Source: Microbacterium murale (GTDB lineage: Bacteria > Actinomycetota > Actinomycetes > Actinomycetales > Microbacteriaceae). From it: DNA of 64,000 nt. How positions within the stretch are numbered: position 1 is the first letter of the stretch; every line of letters begins with the position of its first letter. Below are positions 18,111 through 26,711 of the stretch, piece by piece. The stretch spans positions 1,426,001 to 1,490,000 of the forward strand of contig NZ_JAUSXK010000001.1 in NCBI RefSeq assembly GCF_030815955.1, read 5' to 3'. The notes beneath the pieces are model-generated. The model saw nothing but the letters and a program-made list of their open reading frames with translations. It was not told the origin of the DNA and ran no database searches. The position numbers and the translations under genes are program-made.

Positions 18111-19174
18111 CACCGCACCTCCTCGTCGATGTCGTTGCACCGGAGGACGACCTTGGGGAACCGGCCGCTGATGTGAACCGCGAACGCCTCCACGGCGTCG
18201 TCGAGGTCGTAGACCGCCTGAGTGAGCTCGTCGAGCTGAAGGTACGGCAGGATCTGCAGAGCCCGGGGGAACGCGTACGGCGAGACGAAGACGCCGGTGA
18301 GGGTGAGTTCCTTGAGGTACAGGTAGTCCGAGAGGTTGAGTGACAGCTCGTAGCTCGCGGGGTACATCGCCCCGTAGACGACCGTCGCACCCTTTGCCGC
18401 GATGTCGAGAAGACCCTGGGCGGCGCGGGGTGAACCGGATGCGTCGATCACGATGTCGTATCCGCGCCCGTCGGTGATCTCGGCCGCGAGCGAGCCCTGG
18501 TCCTCGGTCACGGGGTCGATCGCGAAATCGGCTCCGTGGCGCAGCGCCATCTCACGCCGTTCCGCGATCGGCTCGATCATGGTGAGCGAGGTCGCGCCGT
18601 TCATCTTCATCACCTGGAGGGTGAGCTGCCCGATGGGGCCACCGCCGCAGATGGCTACGCGGTCACCGACCCGCGCGCGGGCCTTGTCTGCGATACGGAC
18701 CGCGACCGAGGTCGGCTCGAGGATGCTGCCGTGCAGCAGGCTCACCCCGTCAGGCAGCCGATACACCTGGGACTCGTGCCAGGTGACGGTCTCGGCCATA
18801 CCGGGACGGTTGTAGTCCTGGATGTGTTCGCAGAACTGCTGTCTGCCCTCCTGACACGGGCGGCACGTGCCGCAGAATCGCAGGAAATTGCCCGCGACGC
18901 GGTCGCCGATCTTCAGACCGTTGCGGTGAGCCCGCTCGCCGAGCGCCTCGACCACGCCCGACAGCTCGTGTCCGAGCCCGATCGGCACATCGGTGCCGAA
19001 GAATCCCTCGGCCAGATGCGGGTCCGAGCCGCAGATCGCCGAATAGGCCACGCGGATGCGCACGTCTTCCGGTCCGAGCGGCTGCTCGGGGAAATCGACT
19101 ACGCCGATGCGTCCGCGCGTGCTCTCGTCGGGATCGCGCAGGCTGCCGATCCGGGTCACCGCTACCGTTCTCAT
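18110..19174 (-). CDS. Zinc-dependent alcohol/polyol dehydrogenase
   Basis: This 354-residue medium-chain dehydrogenase belongs to the sorbitol/threonine dehydrogenase branch. The catalytic zinc site is Cys in AICGSDPH plus GHE, and the structural zinc site is the four-Cys lobe in FCGTCRPCQEGRQQFC. The Rossmann motif is GGGPIG. The ATG at 19174 has an AGGAG site. With a sugar importer immediately downstream and a split transketolase upstream, it likely oxidises a polyol or sugar alcohol to a ketose. Confidence 0.8.
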   Translation of the reverse strand: MRTVAVTRIGSLRDPDESTRGRIGVVDFPEQPLGPEDVRIRVAYSAICGSDPHLAEGFFGTDVPIGLGHELSGVVEALGERAHRNGLKIGDRVAGNFLRFCGTCRPCQEGRQQFCEHIQDYNRPGMAETVTWHESQVYRLPDGVSLLHGSILEPTSVAVRIADKARARVGDRVAICGGGPIGQLTLQVMKMNGATSLTMIEPIAERREMALRHGADFAIDPVTEDQGSLAAEITDGRGYDIVIDASGSPRAAQGLLDIAAKGATVVYGAMYPASYELSLNLSDYLYLKELTLTGVFVSPYAFPRALQILPYLQLDELTQAVYDLDDAVEAFAVHISGRFPKVVLRCNDIDEEVR

Positions 19175-19205
19175 TCGCTTCTCCTTTGAACCGAGGTCGG
19201 GGTGG

Positions 19206-20171
19206 TCAGTGCTGGGCGGAGATGACGCGGCGCAGCGCGGCGACCGTGTCCGCCAGTCCGTAGCCGTGCTTGTCGCGCAGCTGCTCGTCCTCGCCGAAGC
19301 CCGCGTAGACCTGCGGGATGCCGAGGCGTTCGAAACCCGTCAGGTGCACGCCGTTGTCGGCCACCACGTCGGCGATTCGGGTGGCCAGGCCGCCGTAGGC
19401 GAGGTGATCCTCGAGAACCACGAACCGCCCACCGGTCTCGGCAGCGCTGCTCAGGATCAACTGCTCGTCGATCGGCTTGAGCGTCCACATGTCCACAACA
19501 CGCACCGAGTGCCCTTCCGAGGCCAGCTGGTCAGCGGCATCGAGAGCCTGCGCGACGGTGGTGCCGTGCGTAAAGATCGTGGCATCTGTGCCCTGGCGAG
19601 CGATGATGCCTTTGCCGATGCGCAGCTCGTGTTCCCCCGGCTCGTAGAGCACCTTGTCCTTCTTGCCCACGGCAAGGCGGATGTAGATGGGCCCCTCCAT
19701 CGTCATCGACTGACGGAGAACCTCGCCGACCATCGCCGGGTCGCCGATCGACGTCACAGTCATGTTCGTCAGCGCGCCCATGAGCGTGAGGTCCTCGACC
19801 GCGTAATGCGTCGATCCGCCGTTGCCGACAAGGCCGCCGTGCGTGCCGATGATCTTCACCGGCAGATTCGGGTAGCACACGTCCGTGCGCACCTGCTCGA
19901 GTGCGCGCATCGAGAGGAAGGGGAGCATGCCGGATACGACGGGGATGTTGCCGTCGTAGGCGAGCCCCGACGCGATGCCGACGCACGCCTGTTCGGCCAG
20001 CCCCACGTCTATGAAGCGGTCGGGGAACGCATCGCGGAACTCGACCAGCGTCGCGCCGATGTCAGGGGTGAGCACGTACAGATTCGGGTGCTCGTCGCCG
20101 AGCTCTGCCAGTGTCGTTCCGATGACGGACCGGGCGGAGAGCATCTCCCCGAAGGTGAAGGTCGCAGGCAT
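19206..20171 (-). CDS. Transketolase C-terminal subunit (pyrimidine-binding half)
   Basis: The 321-residue protein is the C-terminal half of a split transketolase, with the pyrimidine-binding part (FIDVGLAEQACVGIASGLAY) and the C-terminal domain. The Glu in VGLAEQ is the conserved activator of the thiamine diphosphate aminopyrimidine. It begins at 20171, overlapping the stop of the N-terminal half by ATGA. Split transketolases occur in sugar-catabolic operons such as apulose-4-phosphate transketolase (AptAB). No sugar kinase is present in this operon. Confidence 0.8.
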   Translation of the reverse strand: MPATFTFGEMLSARSVIGTTLAELGDEHPNLYVLTPDIGATLVEFRDAFPDRFIDVGLAEQACVGIASGLAYDGNIPVVSGMLPFLSMRALEQVRTDVCYPNLPVKIIGTHGGLVGNGGSTHYAVEDLTLMGALTNMTVTSIGDPAMVGEVLRQSMTMEGPIYIRLAVGKKDKVLYEPGEHELRIGKGIIARQGTDATIFTHGTTVAQALDAADQLASEGHSVRVVDMWTLKPIDEQLILSSAAETGGRFVVLEDHLAYGGLATRIADVVADNGVHLTGFERLGIPQVYAGFGEDEQLRDKHGYGLADTVAALRRVISAQH

Positions 20172-21049
20172 CAGACGGTCTCCTTTACGCGAGAGGCGTT
20201 GAGCGCCGTGAGGGCGCGTTCGAGGTCGGCGGCGCCGAGCGAGCCTGCATGCCAGGCGAGGTTGCGTTCCATGAAATCGACGCCCTTGCCTTTCACGGTC
20301 TCGGCGACGATCACGGTAGGCGTATCGCTGTCGGAGGCCGGCAGCCCGTCGAGGGCGGCGACGATCTGCGACATGTCGTGGCCGTCGATCTCGATGACGT
20401 TCCAACCGAACGCACGCCATTTGTCGGGGTAGGGCTCGAAGACGACCCGCTCCTCGGCGAAGCTGGTCATGAGCTGGCGGTTGCGGTCCACGAAGGCGAC
20501 CAGGTTGCCGAGCTTGTTGCTGCGGGCGGCCATGACTGCCTCCCACACCGAGCCTTCGCCGGTCTCACCGTCGCCCAGCAGACAGAACACGCGGTGCTCA
20601 TCGTTCCGGCCGCGGGCGCCCAGCGCCATGCCCACCGCGATCGGCAGCCCGTGGCCGAGAGAGCCGGTCGACGCCTCGACGCCGGGAAGCTGCACCTTGC
20701 AGGGGTGCATGCCGTATGCGCTGTCGAGCTGCCCGTACGTCGCGACGATGTCGTCGTACGACAAGAACCCTCGGATGGCCATCGCGATGTACATGCAGAC
20801 CGCCGCGTGGCCCTTGCTGAGCACGAAGCGGTCACGCTCCGGGTTGGCGAGGTCGGCCGGATCGACGTTCATCCCGTACTCGAACAGCGCCGTGAGGATG
20901 TCCGCAGCGGACAGGTCGCCGCCGATGTGCACGGCCCCCTCGTACGTGCCGCACAGGTGAAGCAGCTTCTCGCGGAGCTCGAATGCCAGGTCTTCAAGCT
21001 CTTCGACGCTGTGCCGTTCTTCGGTCGCGGTCAGTGGTGTCCGCTCCAT
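20171..21049 (-). CDS. Transketolase N-terminal subunit (diphosphate-binding half)
   Basis: The 292-residue N-terminal half of a split transketolase has the thiamine diphosphate and Mg site GDGETGEGSVWEA, preceded by LSKGHAA and TGSLGHGLP, all typical. The ATG at 21049 has a strong AGGAGG site. It is the first gene of the leftward sugar operon and is divergent from an aldehyde dehydrogenase gene, sharing the 211-nt regulatory gap with its paired palindromes. Confidence 0.8.
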   Translation of the reverse strand: MERTPLTATEERHSVEELEDLAFELREKLLHLCGTYEGAVHIGGDLSAADILTALFEYGMNVDPADLANPERDRFVLSKGHAAVCMYIAMAIRGFLSYDDIVATYGQLDSAYGMHPCKVQLPGVEASTGSLGHGLPIAVGMALGARGRNDEHRVFCLLGDGETGEGSVWEAVMAARSNKLGNLVAFVDRNRQLMTSFAEERVVFEPYPDKWRAFGWNVIEIDGHDMSQIVAALDGLPASDSDTPTVIVAETVKGKGVDFMERNLAWHAGSLGAADLERALTALNASRVKETV

Positions 21050-21168
21050 CGCATCCTCCTCATCGACTCGTCGACGGGATGCCGCTACGCGGGGTCTTCG
21101 TCGACTCTCGTTTGCTCTCGCCGCCCGCTTCGATGTGGGCGACGATGAGTGACGCTAACAGAATCTCA

Positions 21169-21206
21169 TTTACAAGTAAAGAAGAATGCCTATAAACTTG
21201 TTTATA
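21169..21206. promoter_or_regulatory. Two related palindromes in the divergent transketolase/ALDH promoter
   Basis: TTTAC-AA-GTAAA (21169-21180) and TATAAA-CTTG-TTTATA (21191-21206) are both inverted repeats sharing an ACAAGT core (the second read on the other strand), about 22 nt apart, two DNA turns. They lie in an AT-rich island inside a GC-rich context. The MarR-family protein encoded at 22863 is the nearest candidate to bind them. Confidence 0.5.
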
Positions 21207-21260
21207 AGCGGCGCACAGCATTGTGCGATGCTTCGACTCAGTCACAGAGAGGTGGAAACG

Positions 21261-22760
21261 ATGTCGAGAACGATTGACACGCGCTCAGGAGTGCGTACTG
21301 GACTGTTCATCGGGGGCGAGGAGCGCTTCACGGAAGAAGTGCTGCAGGTCGCGGACCCCGGCAAGAAGGGAGTGGTCGTCGGAGAGGCGGCATCGGCTTC
21401 CGAGGAGGACGTGGCCGATGCGGTAGTGGCGGCGAAGTCGGCCTATCCGGCGTGGGCATCGTTGTCGGCCGAGGCGCGAGCCGCTGCCATGACGGATGCG
21501 ATCGCGGGCATCGCCGACGACCGCGACACCGACGCGGCTATCCTGTCGCAGGAGAACGGCAAGGTGCGGATGGAAGCGTGGATCGACGCGCTCGTGTTCG
21601 AGATCCGGTGGAACCTCGCACTCACGCTGGCCGACGTCGTCGAGACCGGCAAGACGCTGCCAGCGATCCCCGGCGCAATCCCTGTCTCCACCGAAGTGAG
21701 CTTCCAGCCGCTGGGCGTGGTCACGATCATCGTGCCTTTCAACTGGCCGATTGCGATCCTCGGCGCGGCGCTGCCGCACGCCCTGCTCGCCGGAAACACG
21801 GTCATCGTCAAGGCGCCGCCGTCCACGCCACTGGCCACCGCTCGTCTCGTGCAGCGCATCGCGGAGAAGCTTCCGGCCGGCGTGCTCAACGTCATCACCG
21901 GCAACGACGAGAAGATGTCTGGCCTGATCCAGAATCCGGATGTCGCGAAGGTGTGCTTCACCGGGTCGGTCAATGGCGGCAAGCGGATCATGGAGATGGC
22001 ATCGAAGACGCTGACGCGGGTGACGCTCGAGCTGGGCGGCAACGACGCGGCGATCTTCCTCGAAGACGCCATCCTCGACGACGCGCACATCGACCGGCTG
22101 TTCGCGGCGATCTACGACACCACCGGGCAGATCTGCATGAACGCCAAGCGGGTGTTCGTGCACAGGTCGCGTCAGGACGAGCTGGTCGCCGGGCTCGAAG
22201 CACGCCTGAACCAGGTCAAGCTCGGGTACGGGCTCGACGAGGGCACCACGATGGGTCCGCTGCACCAGCCGGCGCAGAAGGCTTTCGTGGAGGAGATCAT
22301 CCAAGAGGCGAAGGATGCCGGAGCCGACGTCCGCGAGTACGGCGAGCTGCCAGGCGGCGACCTCGCCGGCGGCAACTTCCTGAGGCCGGCCATGGTGATC
22401 GATCCCGACGTCTCGCTGCGGGTCGTCACCCAGGAACAGTTCGGGCCGGTCATCCCGATCATCGCTTTCGATGCCGAGGAAGAGGCGGTGGCGCTGGCGA
22501 ACGACACATGGGCCGGCCTGTGCGGATCGGTGTGGACTGCGTCTGCGGATGCGGCGAACCGCGTCGGCTCACAGCTGGAGTGCGGTTACGTCTGGGTCAA
22601 CGACCACGGTGCGACTCGCCTCGACCTGCGCGCGCCCTTCGGCGGCATGAAGGGTTCGGGCTTCGGCCGAGAGCAGGGCATCGAGGGGGTGCGCGCATTC
22701 CAGGACACCCGCTCGATCGCGACCATCGACCCTGAAGCGCTCGCCACCATGGCCCACTGA
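21261..22760 (+). CDS. NAD(P)-dependent aldehyde dehydrogenase
   Basis: The 499-residue enzyme starts at the ATG at 21261, which follows GAGAGGTGG; an upstream extension to 21186 covers the palindromic operator region and was rejected. The catalytic Glu is in VTLELGGNDAAIF and the Cys in GQICMNAKRV. PFNWPIAILGAALPHALLAGN is the usual cofactor-site region. It is followed by a strong hairpin terminator and then a MarR gene. An aromatic aldehyde such as vanillin or syringaldehyde, or a sugar-derived aldehyde, would fit the two neighbouring pathways; sequence alone does not decide. Confidence 0.8.
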   Translation: MSRTIDTRSGVRTGLFIGGEERFTEEVLQVADPGKKGVVVGEAASASEEDVADAVVAAKSAYPAWASLSAEARAAAMTDAIAGIADDRDTDAAILSQENGKVRMEAWIDALVFEIRWNLALTLADVVETGKTLPAIPGAIPVSTEVSFQPLGVVTIIVPFNWPIAILGAALPHALLAGNTVIVKAPPSTPLATARLVQRIAEKLPAGVLNVITGNDEKMSGLIQNPDVAKVCFTGSVNGGKRIMEMASKTLTRVTLELGGNDAAIFLEDAILDDAHIDRLFAAIYDTTGQICMNAKRVFVHRSRQDELVAGLEARLNQVKLGYGLDEGTTMGPLHQPAQKAFVEEIIQEAKDAGADVREYGELPGGDLAGGNFLRPAMVIDPDVSLRVVTQEQFGPVIPIIAFDAEEEAVALANDTWAGLCGSVWTASADAANRVGSQLECGYVWVNDHGATRLDLRAPFGGMKGSGFGREQGIEGVRAFQDTRSIATIDPEALATMAH

Positions 22761-22772
22761 ACCGAGAGAGGA

Positions 22773-22817
22773 CGACGTGCGGGTTCGCGGTCGCTCGAAC
22801 CGCGACCTCGCACGTCG
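22773..22817 (+). terminator. Long hairpin terminator after the aldehyde dehydrogenase
   Basis: CGACGTGCG (22773-22781) pairs with CGCACGTCG (22809-22817), and an inner TCGCGGT/ACCGCGA pair extends the stem. There is no T-run, which is common for GC-rich actinobacterial terminators. Confidence 0.6.
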
Positions 22818-22862
22818 ACTAATGTGTCAGACGACAGGGGACTCCCTGGAAGGAATAAATCA

Positions 22863-23369
22863 GTGAGCACTGCGGATGACGGGATTCAGCGCGAACCTCT
22901 CAGCAACACGATCGATCCCGACGAATTCACGCCTCGTCTGCTCGCGCTGCTGTCCAATGCTCTGGTCTGGCGCGAGTCGAACGAGCTGCGCCGACGGTTC
23001 GGCCTCGGCACCAACGACTGGCGCATCATCTCCGCACTCGCCCTCCGCCCCGGCTCGTCGGCGACCGAGGTCTCGGAGTTCATCGGGGTCAATAAGGCCG
23101 TGGTGTCCAAGAGCGTGAACGTCCTCAGCGGGCGTGAACTCATCGTGCTCATGGACGGCCCGCGCGGGTCGCGACCGATGTACCTCACCACCGCGGGTGT
23201 GCAGATGCACGACGAGATGCTGCCGATCTCCATGCGCGGTCAGGAGATCGTGCTCGCCCATCTCAATCCCCGCGAGATCGAACGCCTCAATGAGCTCCTC
23301 CTCCGCATGCTCGTCGACGCACGCGAGTTGCAGACGCTCGATCATGAGGCCGCCGCCACGAACGTCTGA
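22863..23369 (+). CDS. MarR-family transcriptional regulator
   Basis: The 168-residue winged-helix protein starts at a GTG (22863) with AAGGAAT upstream. The recognition region is SATEVSEFIGVNKAVVSKSVNVL and the wing contains MDGPRGSRPMYLT. It resembles MarR regulators of carbohydrate or aromatic operons. It lies beside the ALDH and divergent transketolase operon, whose shared promoter holds two matched palindromes, so it probably controls both. Confidence 0.75.
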   Translation: MSTADDGIQREPLSNTIDPDEFTPRLLALLSNALVWRESNELRRRFGLGTNDWRIISALALRPGSSATEVSEFIGVNKAVVSKSVNVLSGRELIVLMDGPRGSRPMYLTTAGVQMHDEMLPISMRGQEIVLAHLNPREIERLNELLLRMLVDARELQTLDHEAAATNV

Positions 23370-23406
23370 CGCCCACGCAGCACGCCGCTGACGCCGCATC
23401 CGCGGA

Positions 23407-25752
23407 TCAGCGGACTCCCGCCGACGGCGTCACTCGCACGTGGATGCTCTTCATGAGCGGTTGATCGCTCTGCGCGCTGTAGTCGGCCTCGCCGACGAGC
23501 ACGTTCATCTCGGGCATGTAGCCGGCCGCACTCCCCCGCGGCGTGTCGTACGCGACCGCCCGGTACTGCCGCAGCTCGCGCTGCGAACCGTCCTTCGACG
23601 TCGAGACGATGTCGACGAGATCGCCCTGCCAGATGCCGCGATCGCGCATGTCGTCCTCGTGCATGAAGATCAGCTCACGCAGATTCTTCACTCCGCGGTA
23701 ACGGTCGTTGTTGCTGTAGATCGTGGTGTTCCACTGGTCGTGCGACCGCATGGTCTGCAGCACCAGCATGTCGTCGGAAGCGGGCAGCACGTCATGCAGC
23801 GCCGGCGCCGAGAAATCGGCCTTACCCGACGCCGTGCGGAAGTCGAGCTCTCGCGCCGGCTGAGGAATGCGGAACCCGTTCGGCTGACGCACGAGCTCAT
23901 TGAACCCCTCGAACCCGGGCAGCACCTTCGCCATCACGTCACGGATGCGGTCGTAGTCGGCCGCGTACTCCTCCCACGGCGTGCTGCTGTCCGGCAGCGT
24001 GGCGCGCGCCATCCGCGCGATGATGTCGGGCTCCGACAGCAGATGCTCGGAGGCCGGCTTCTTCTTGCCGACCGACAGGTGCACCATGCTCATGGCATCC
24101 TCGACCGACTGCCCCTGCAGTCCGCCTGTCTGCTCGTCCCGCTCGGTGCGCCCCAGACACGGAAGGATGAGCGCCTTCTCACCGTGCACGAGGTGGCTGC
24201 GGTTGAGCTTCGTGCCCACCTGGACCGTCAGCCGGCATCCGCTCAGCGCCTCTGCGGTGTAGTGGGTGTCGGGAGCGGCCAGCACGAAGTTGCCGCCGAG
24301 ACTCACGAAGACCTTGACGGCACCCTCGTGCATCTTGTGGATGCTGGCGACGGTGTCCAGTCCGGGCTCGCGAGGCGATGTGATCCCGCAGACCTCGTCG
24401 AGGGCATCCAGCAGCCAGGCCGGCGAATGGTGGTTGATGCCGCAGGTGCGATTGCCCTGCACGTTGCTGTGCCCGCGCACCGGTGCAGGCCCAGCACCCG
24501 GTCGGCCGATGTTGCCGCGCAGCAGCAGCACGTTCATGAACTCGCGCACCATGTCGACGGCGTGCTCCTGCTGGCTGATGCCGAGGCACCAGCTGATGAT
24601 CGCCTTGCCGGATGCGAGGTAGAGGGCCCCGGCCGCGCGGAGCTGCTCCTCAGTGAGCCCGGACTGCTGCACCAGCTCCGGCCACGGCGTCGCCTCGACG
24701 ACAGCACGATACTCATCGATGCCGTTGGTGTGCTGCGCGATGAACTCGGTGTCGAGCGCGCCGGGGTCGACCTCGGCCGCTTCGAACACGACCTTCGCGA
24801 TGGCGCGCATCAGCGCCATGTCGCCGCCAGGACGAACCTGCAGGTCGAGAGTGCCGGTCTCGTGCGTCTTGAACAGCGCCATGTCGACGAAGTCGTGCGG
24901 CACAGTGGTACGCCTGGATGCAGCCTCGATCAGCGGATTGACGTGCACCACCTGCGCGCCGTTTTTCACGGCATCCGACAACGCCGTCAGCATGCGCGGC
25001 GCATTCGAGGCGGCGTTCACCCCGAGCAGGAACAGCAGATCGGTCTGCTCCCAGTCCTCGACGGTCGTGGTCCCTTTGCCCGACCCGATCGAGGCGGTGA
25101 GCGCACGGCCGGAGGCCTCGTGGCACATGTTCGAGCAGTCCGGCATGTTGTTCGTGCCGTACTCGCGGATCATCAGCTGGTAGAGGAAGGATGCCTCGTT
25201 GCTGAGCCGCCCAGAGGTGTAGAACGTCGCCTCATCCGGACTGCCCAGTGCCCGCAGCTCCTCACCGATGAGTGCGAAGGCGTCGTCCCAGCTGATCGGT
25301 GCGTAGCGATCGGTCTCGGAGTCGTAGACCATCGGCTCGGTCAGACGGCCGGTGTTCTCGAGCTCGTAGTCGGTCCAGGTGGAAAGCTCGCTCACTGTGT
25401 GCTTCGAGAAGAAGCCGCTTCCTACGCGCTTGTGCGTCATCTCCCACGTGACGTGCTTCATCCCGTTCTCGCAGATGTCGAGCTTCAGGCCCTTCTGATC
25501 ATCGGGCCACGCGCAACCTGGGCAGTCGAATCCCTTGATCGGATGGTTCATCGTGAACATCGACAACGCGCCGCTCACCGGACGCTGCGATTTCACGAGC
25601 ACCTCACCGACCGACACCGCCGCACCCCAGCCCGCGGCGGGGTGCGTGTAGTCCTCTTGCGACCACGCCTTCGTCGTCACAGGGCCGTAGCCGCCCTGGC
25701 GGGGAACCTCCGGCATCAAACCGAAAGCGACGCCGCTATCGAGAGTGATCAT
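23407..25752 (-). CDS. fdhF: Molybdopterin formate dehydrogenase, FdhF/YdeP type
   Basis: This 781-residue molybdopterin oxidoreductase belongs to the FdhF/YdeP branch. Features are a Cys pair in CPGCAWPDD near residue 75, NMCHEASGRALTASIGSGKGT in the cofactor domain, GHSNVQGNRTCGI, and the C-terminal MopB domain (LQTMRSHDQWNTTIYS). A Mo-dependent enzyme of this type, paired with FdhD, is known in Corynebacterium glutamicum and oxidises formate to CO2. The ATG at 25752 has GGAG upstream; 15 further codons are possible but unsupported. In this window it is the natural sink for formate released by PurU. It is convergent with the MarR gene. Confidence 0.8.
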   Translation of the reverse strand: MITLDSGVAFGLMPEVPRQGGYGPVTTKAWSQEDYTHPAAGWGAAVSVGEVLVKSQRPVSGALSMFTMNHPIKGFDCPGCAWPDDQKGLKLDICENGMKHVTWEMTHKRVGSGFFSKHTVSELSTWTDYELENTGRLTEPMVYDSETDRYAPISWDDAFALIGEELRALGSPDEATFYTSGRLSNEASFLYQLMIREYGTNNMPDCSNMCHEASGRALTASIGSGKGTTTVEDWEQTDLLFLLGVNAASNAPRMLTALSDAVKNGAQVVHVNPLIEAASRRTTVPHDFVDMALFKTHETGTLDLQVRPGGDMALMRAIAKVVFEAAEVDPGALDTEFIAQHTNGIDEYRAVVEATPWPELVQQSGLTEEQLRAAGALYLASGKAIISWCLGISQQEHAVDMVREFMNVLLLRGNIGRPGAGPAPVRGHSNVQGNRTCGINHHSPAWLLDALDEVCGITSPREPGLDTVASIHKMHEGAVKVFVSLGGNFVLAAPDTHYTAEALSGCRLTVQVGTKLNRSHLVHGEKALILPCLGRTERDEQTGGLQGQSVEDAMSMVHLSVGKKKPASEHLLSEPDIIARMARATLPDSSTPWEEYAADYDRIRDVMAKVLPGFEGFNELVRQPNGFRIPQPARELDFRTASGKADFSAPALHDVLPASDDMLVLQTMRSHDQWNTTIYSNNDRYRGVKNLRELIFMHEDDMRDRGIWQGDLVDIVSTSKDGSQRELRQYRAVAYDTPRGSAAGYMPEMNVLVGEADYSAQSDQPLMKSIHVRVTPSAGVR

Positions 25753-26629
25753 GAGCTGCTCCTTCCGACACGAGCGCCAGATCGGGTGCCGTGGCATCCG
25801 TCCGGACTCGTTCAGGGCGTGAATACACGTTCATCGTCTGACCGCGCACGAATCCCACGAGCGTCAGACCGGACTTCTCGGCCAGCTCCGCCGCGAGGGA
25901 CGACGGTGCCGAGACGGCAGAGAGGATCGGGATGCCGGCCATCACCGCTTTCTGCACGAGTTCGAAGCTCGCCCGACCCGAGACCTGCAGGACAGTCCCG
26001 CGCAGGGGAAGGCGATCATGCAGTACCGCCCACCCGACGACCTTGTCGACGGCGTTGTGGCGCCCGACGTCTTCTCGCAGCACGAGCAGTTCTCCAGTGG
26101 CGACATCGAAGAGCGCGGCCGCATGCAGGCCACCGGTCTTGTCGAACGCAGCCTGCTGCTCGCGCAGCCGGTCGGGATACCGAGCGATGCCCGCAGCGTC
26201 AGCGACCACTGCATCCACCCCGACGTCGTGACGGGAGACCGTCTCGACGGCGTCGATGCTGGCCTTGCCGCAGACCCCGCACGAACTGGTCGTGTAGAAA
26301 GAACGCGCCAGCTCCGGCGCGGGCAGGGCCACTCCGGGAGCCAACGAGACGTCGAGGACGTTGTACGTGTTCTCGACCCCACCCGTACCGGGCCCGCCGC
26401 AGTGGATCGCGGACTGGAACTCGGCCCCCTCGCCGATCACTGCCTCCGAGACGAGGAATCCGGCCGCGAGTTCGACATCGTGACCGGGAGTGCGCATGGT
26501 CACGGCCAGTGGAGTGCCTGCGACACGGATCTCCAGCGGCTCTTCGACGGCGAGCGTGTCAGGGCCGCGGCGGGCGCCTTCACCCACCGTGACCTTCAGT
26601 ACCGATCGCCTCGTCGTGATCCGACCCAT
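25736..26629 (-). CDS. fdhD: FdhD, sulfurtransferase for formate dehydrogenase
   Basis: This 297-residue protein transfers sulfur to the molybdenum cofactor of formate dehydrogenase. The active Cys pair is visible in CGVCGKAS, and the conserved EDVGRHNAVDK and SGRASFELVQKA segments follow. The start at 26629 is the first ATG after a weak AGAGG site; frames further upstream run into the opposite-strand carrier gene and were rejected. Its stop overlaps the fdhF start by 17 nt, so the two are cotranslated, with fdhD first. Confidence 0.9.
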   Translation of the reverse strand: MGRITTRRSVLKVTVGEGARRGPDTLAVEEPLEIRVAGTPLAVTMRTPGHDVELAAGFLVSEAVIGEGAEFQSAIHCGGPGTGGVENTYNVLDVSLAPGVALPAPELARSFYTTSSCGVCGKASIDAVETVSRHDVGVDAVVADAAGIARYPDRLREQQAAFDKTGGLHAAALFDVATGELLVLREDVGRHNAVDKVVGWAVLHDRLPLRGTVLQVSGRASFELVQKAVMAGIPILSAVSAPSSLAAELAEKSGLTLVGFVRGQTMNVYSRPERVRTDATAPDLALVSEGAAHDHSR

Positions 26630-26711
26630 ACCTCTGAGCATAGTGTTCTGCGGCGCGTCGTGGGGCCGCGCTAACGTAGCGATATGGACAGTTCTCGATG
26701 ATGGTGCTGTC

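Noticed and set aside
23440..26592. 1050-codon open frame on the + strand opposite fdhF and fdhD
   Set aside because: It lies antisense to two well-supported genes, is rich in Arg, His and Pro without domain patterns, and reflects the codon bias of GC-rich DNA.
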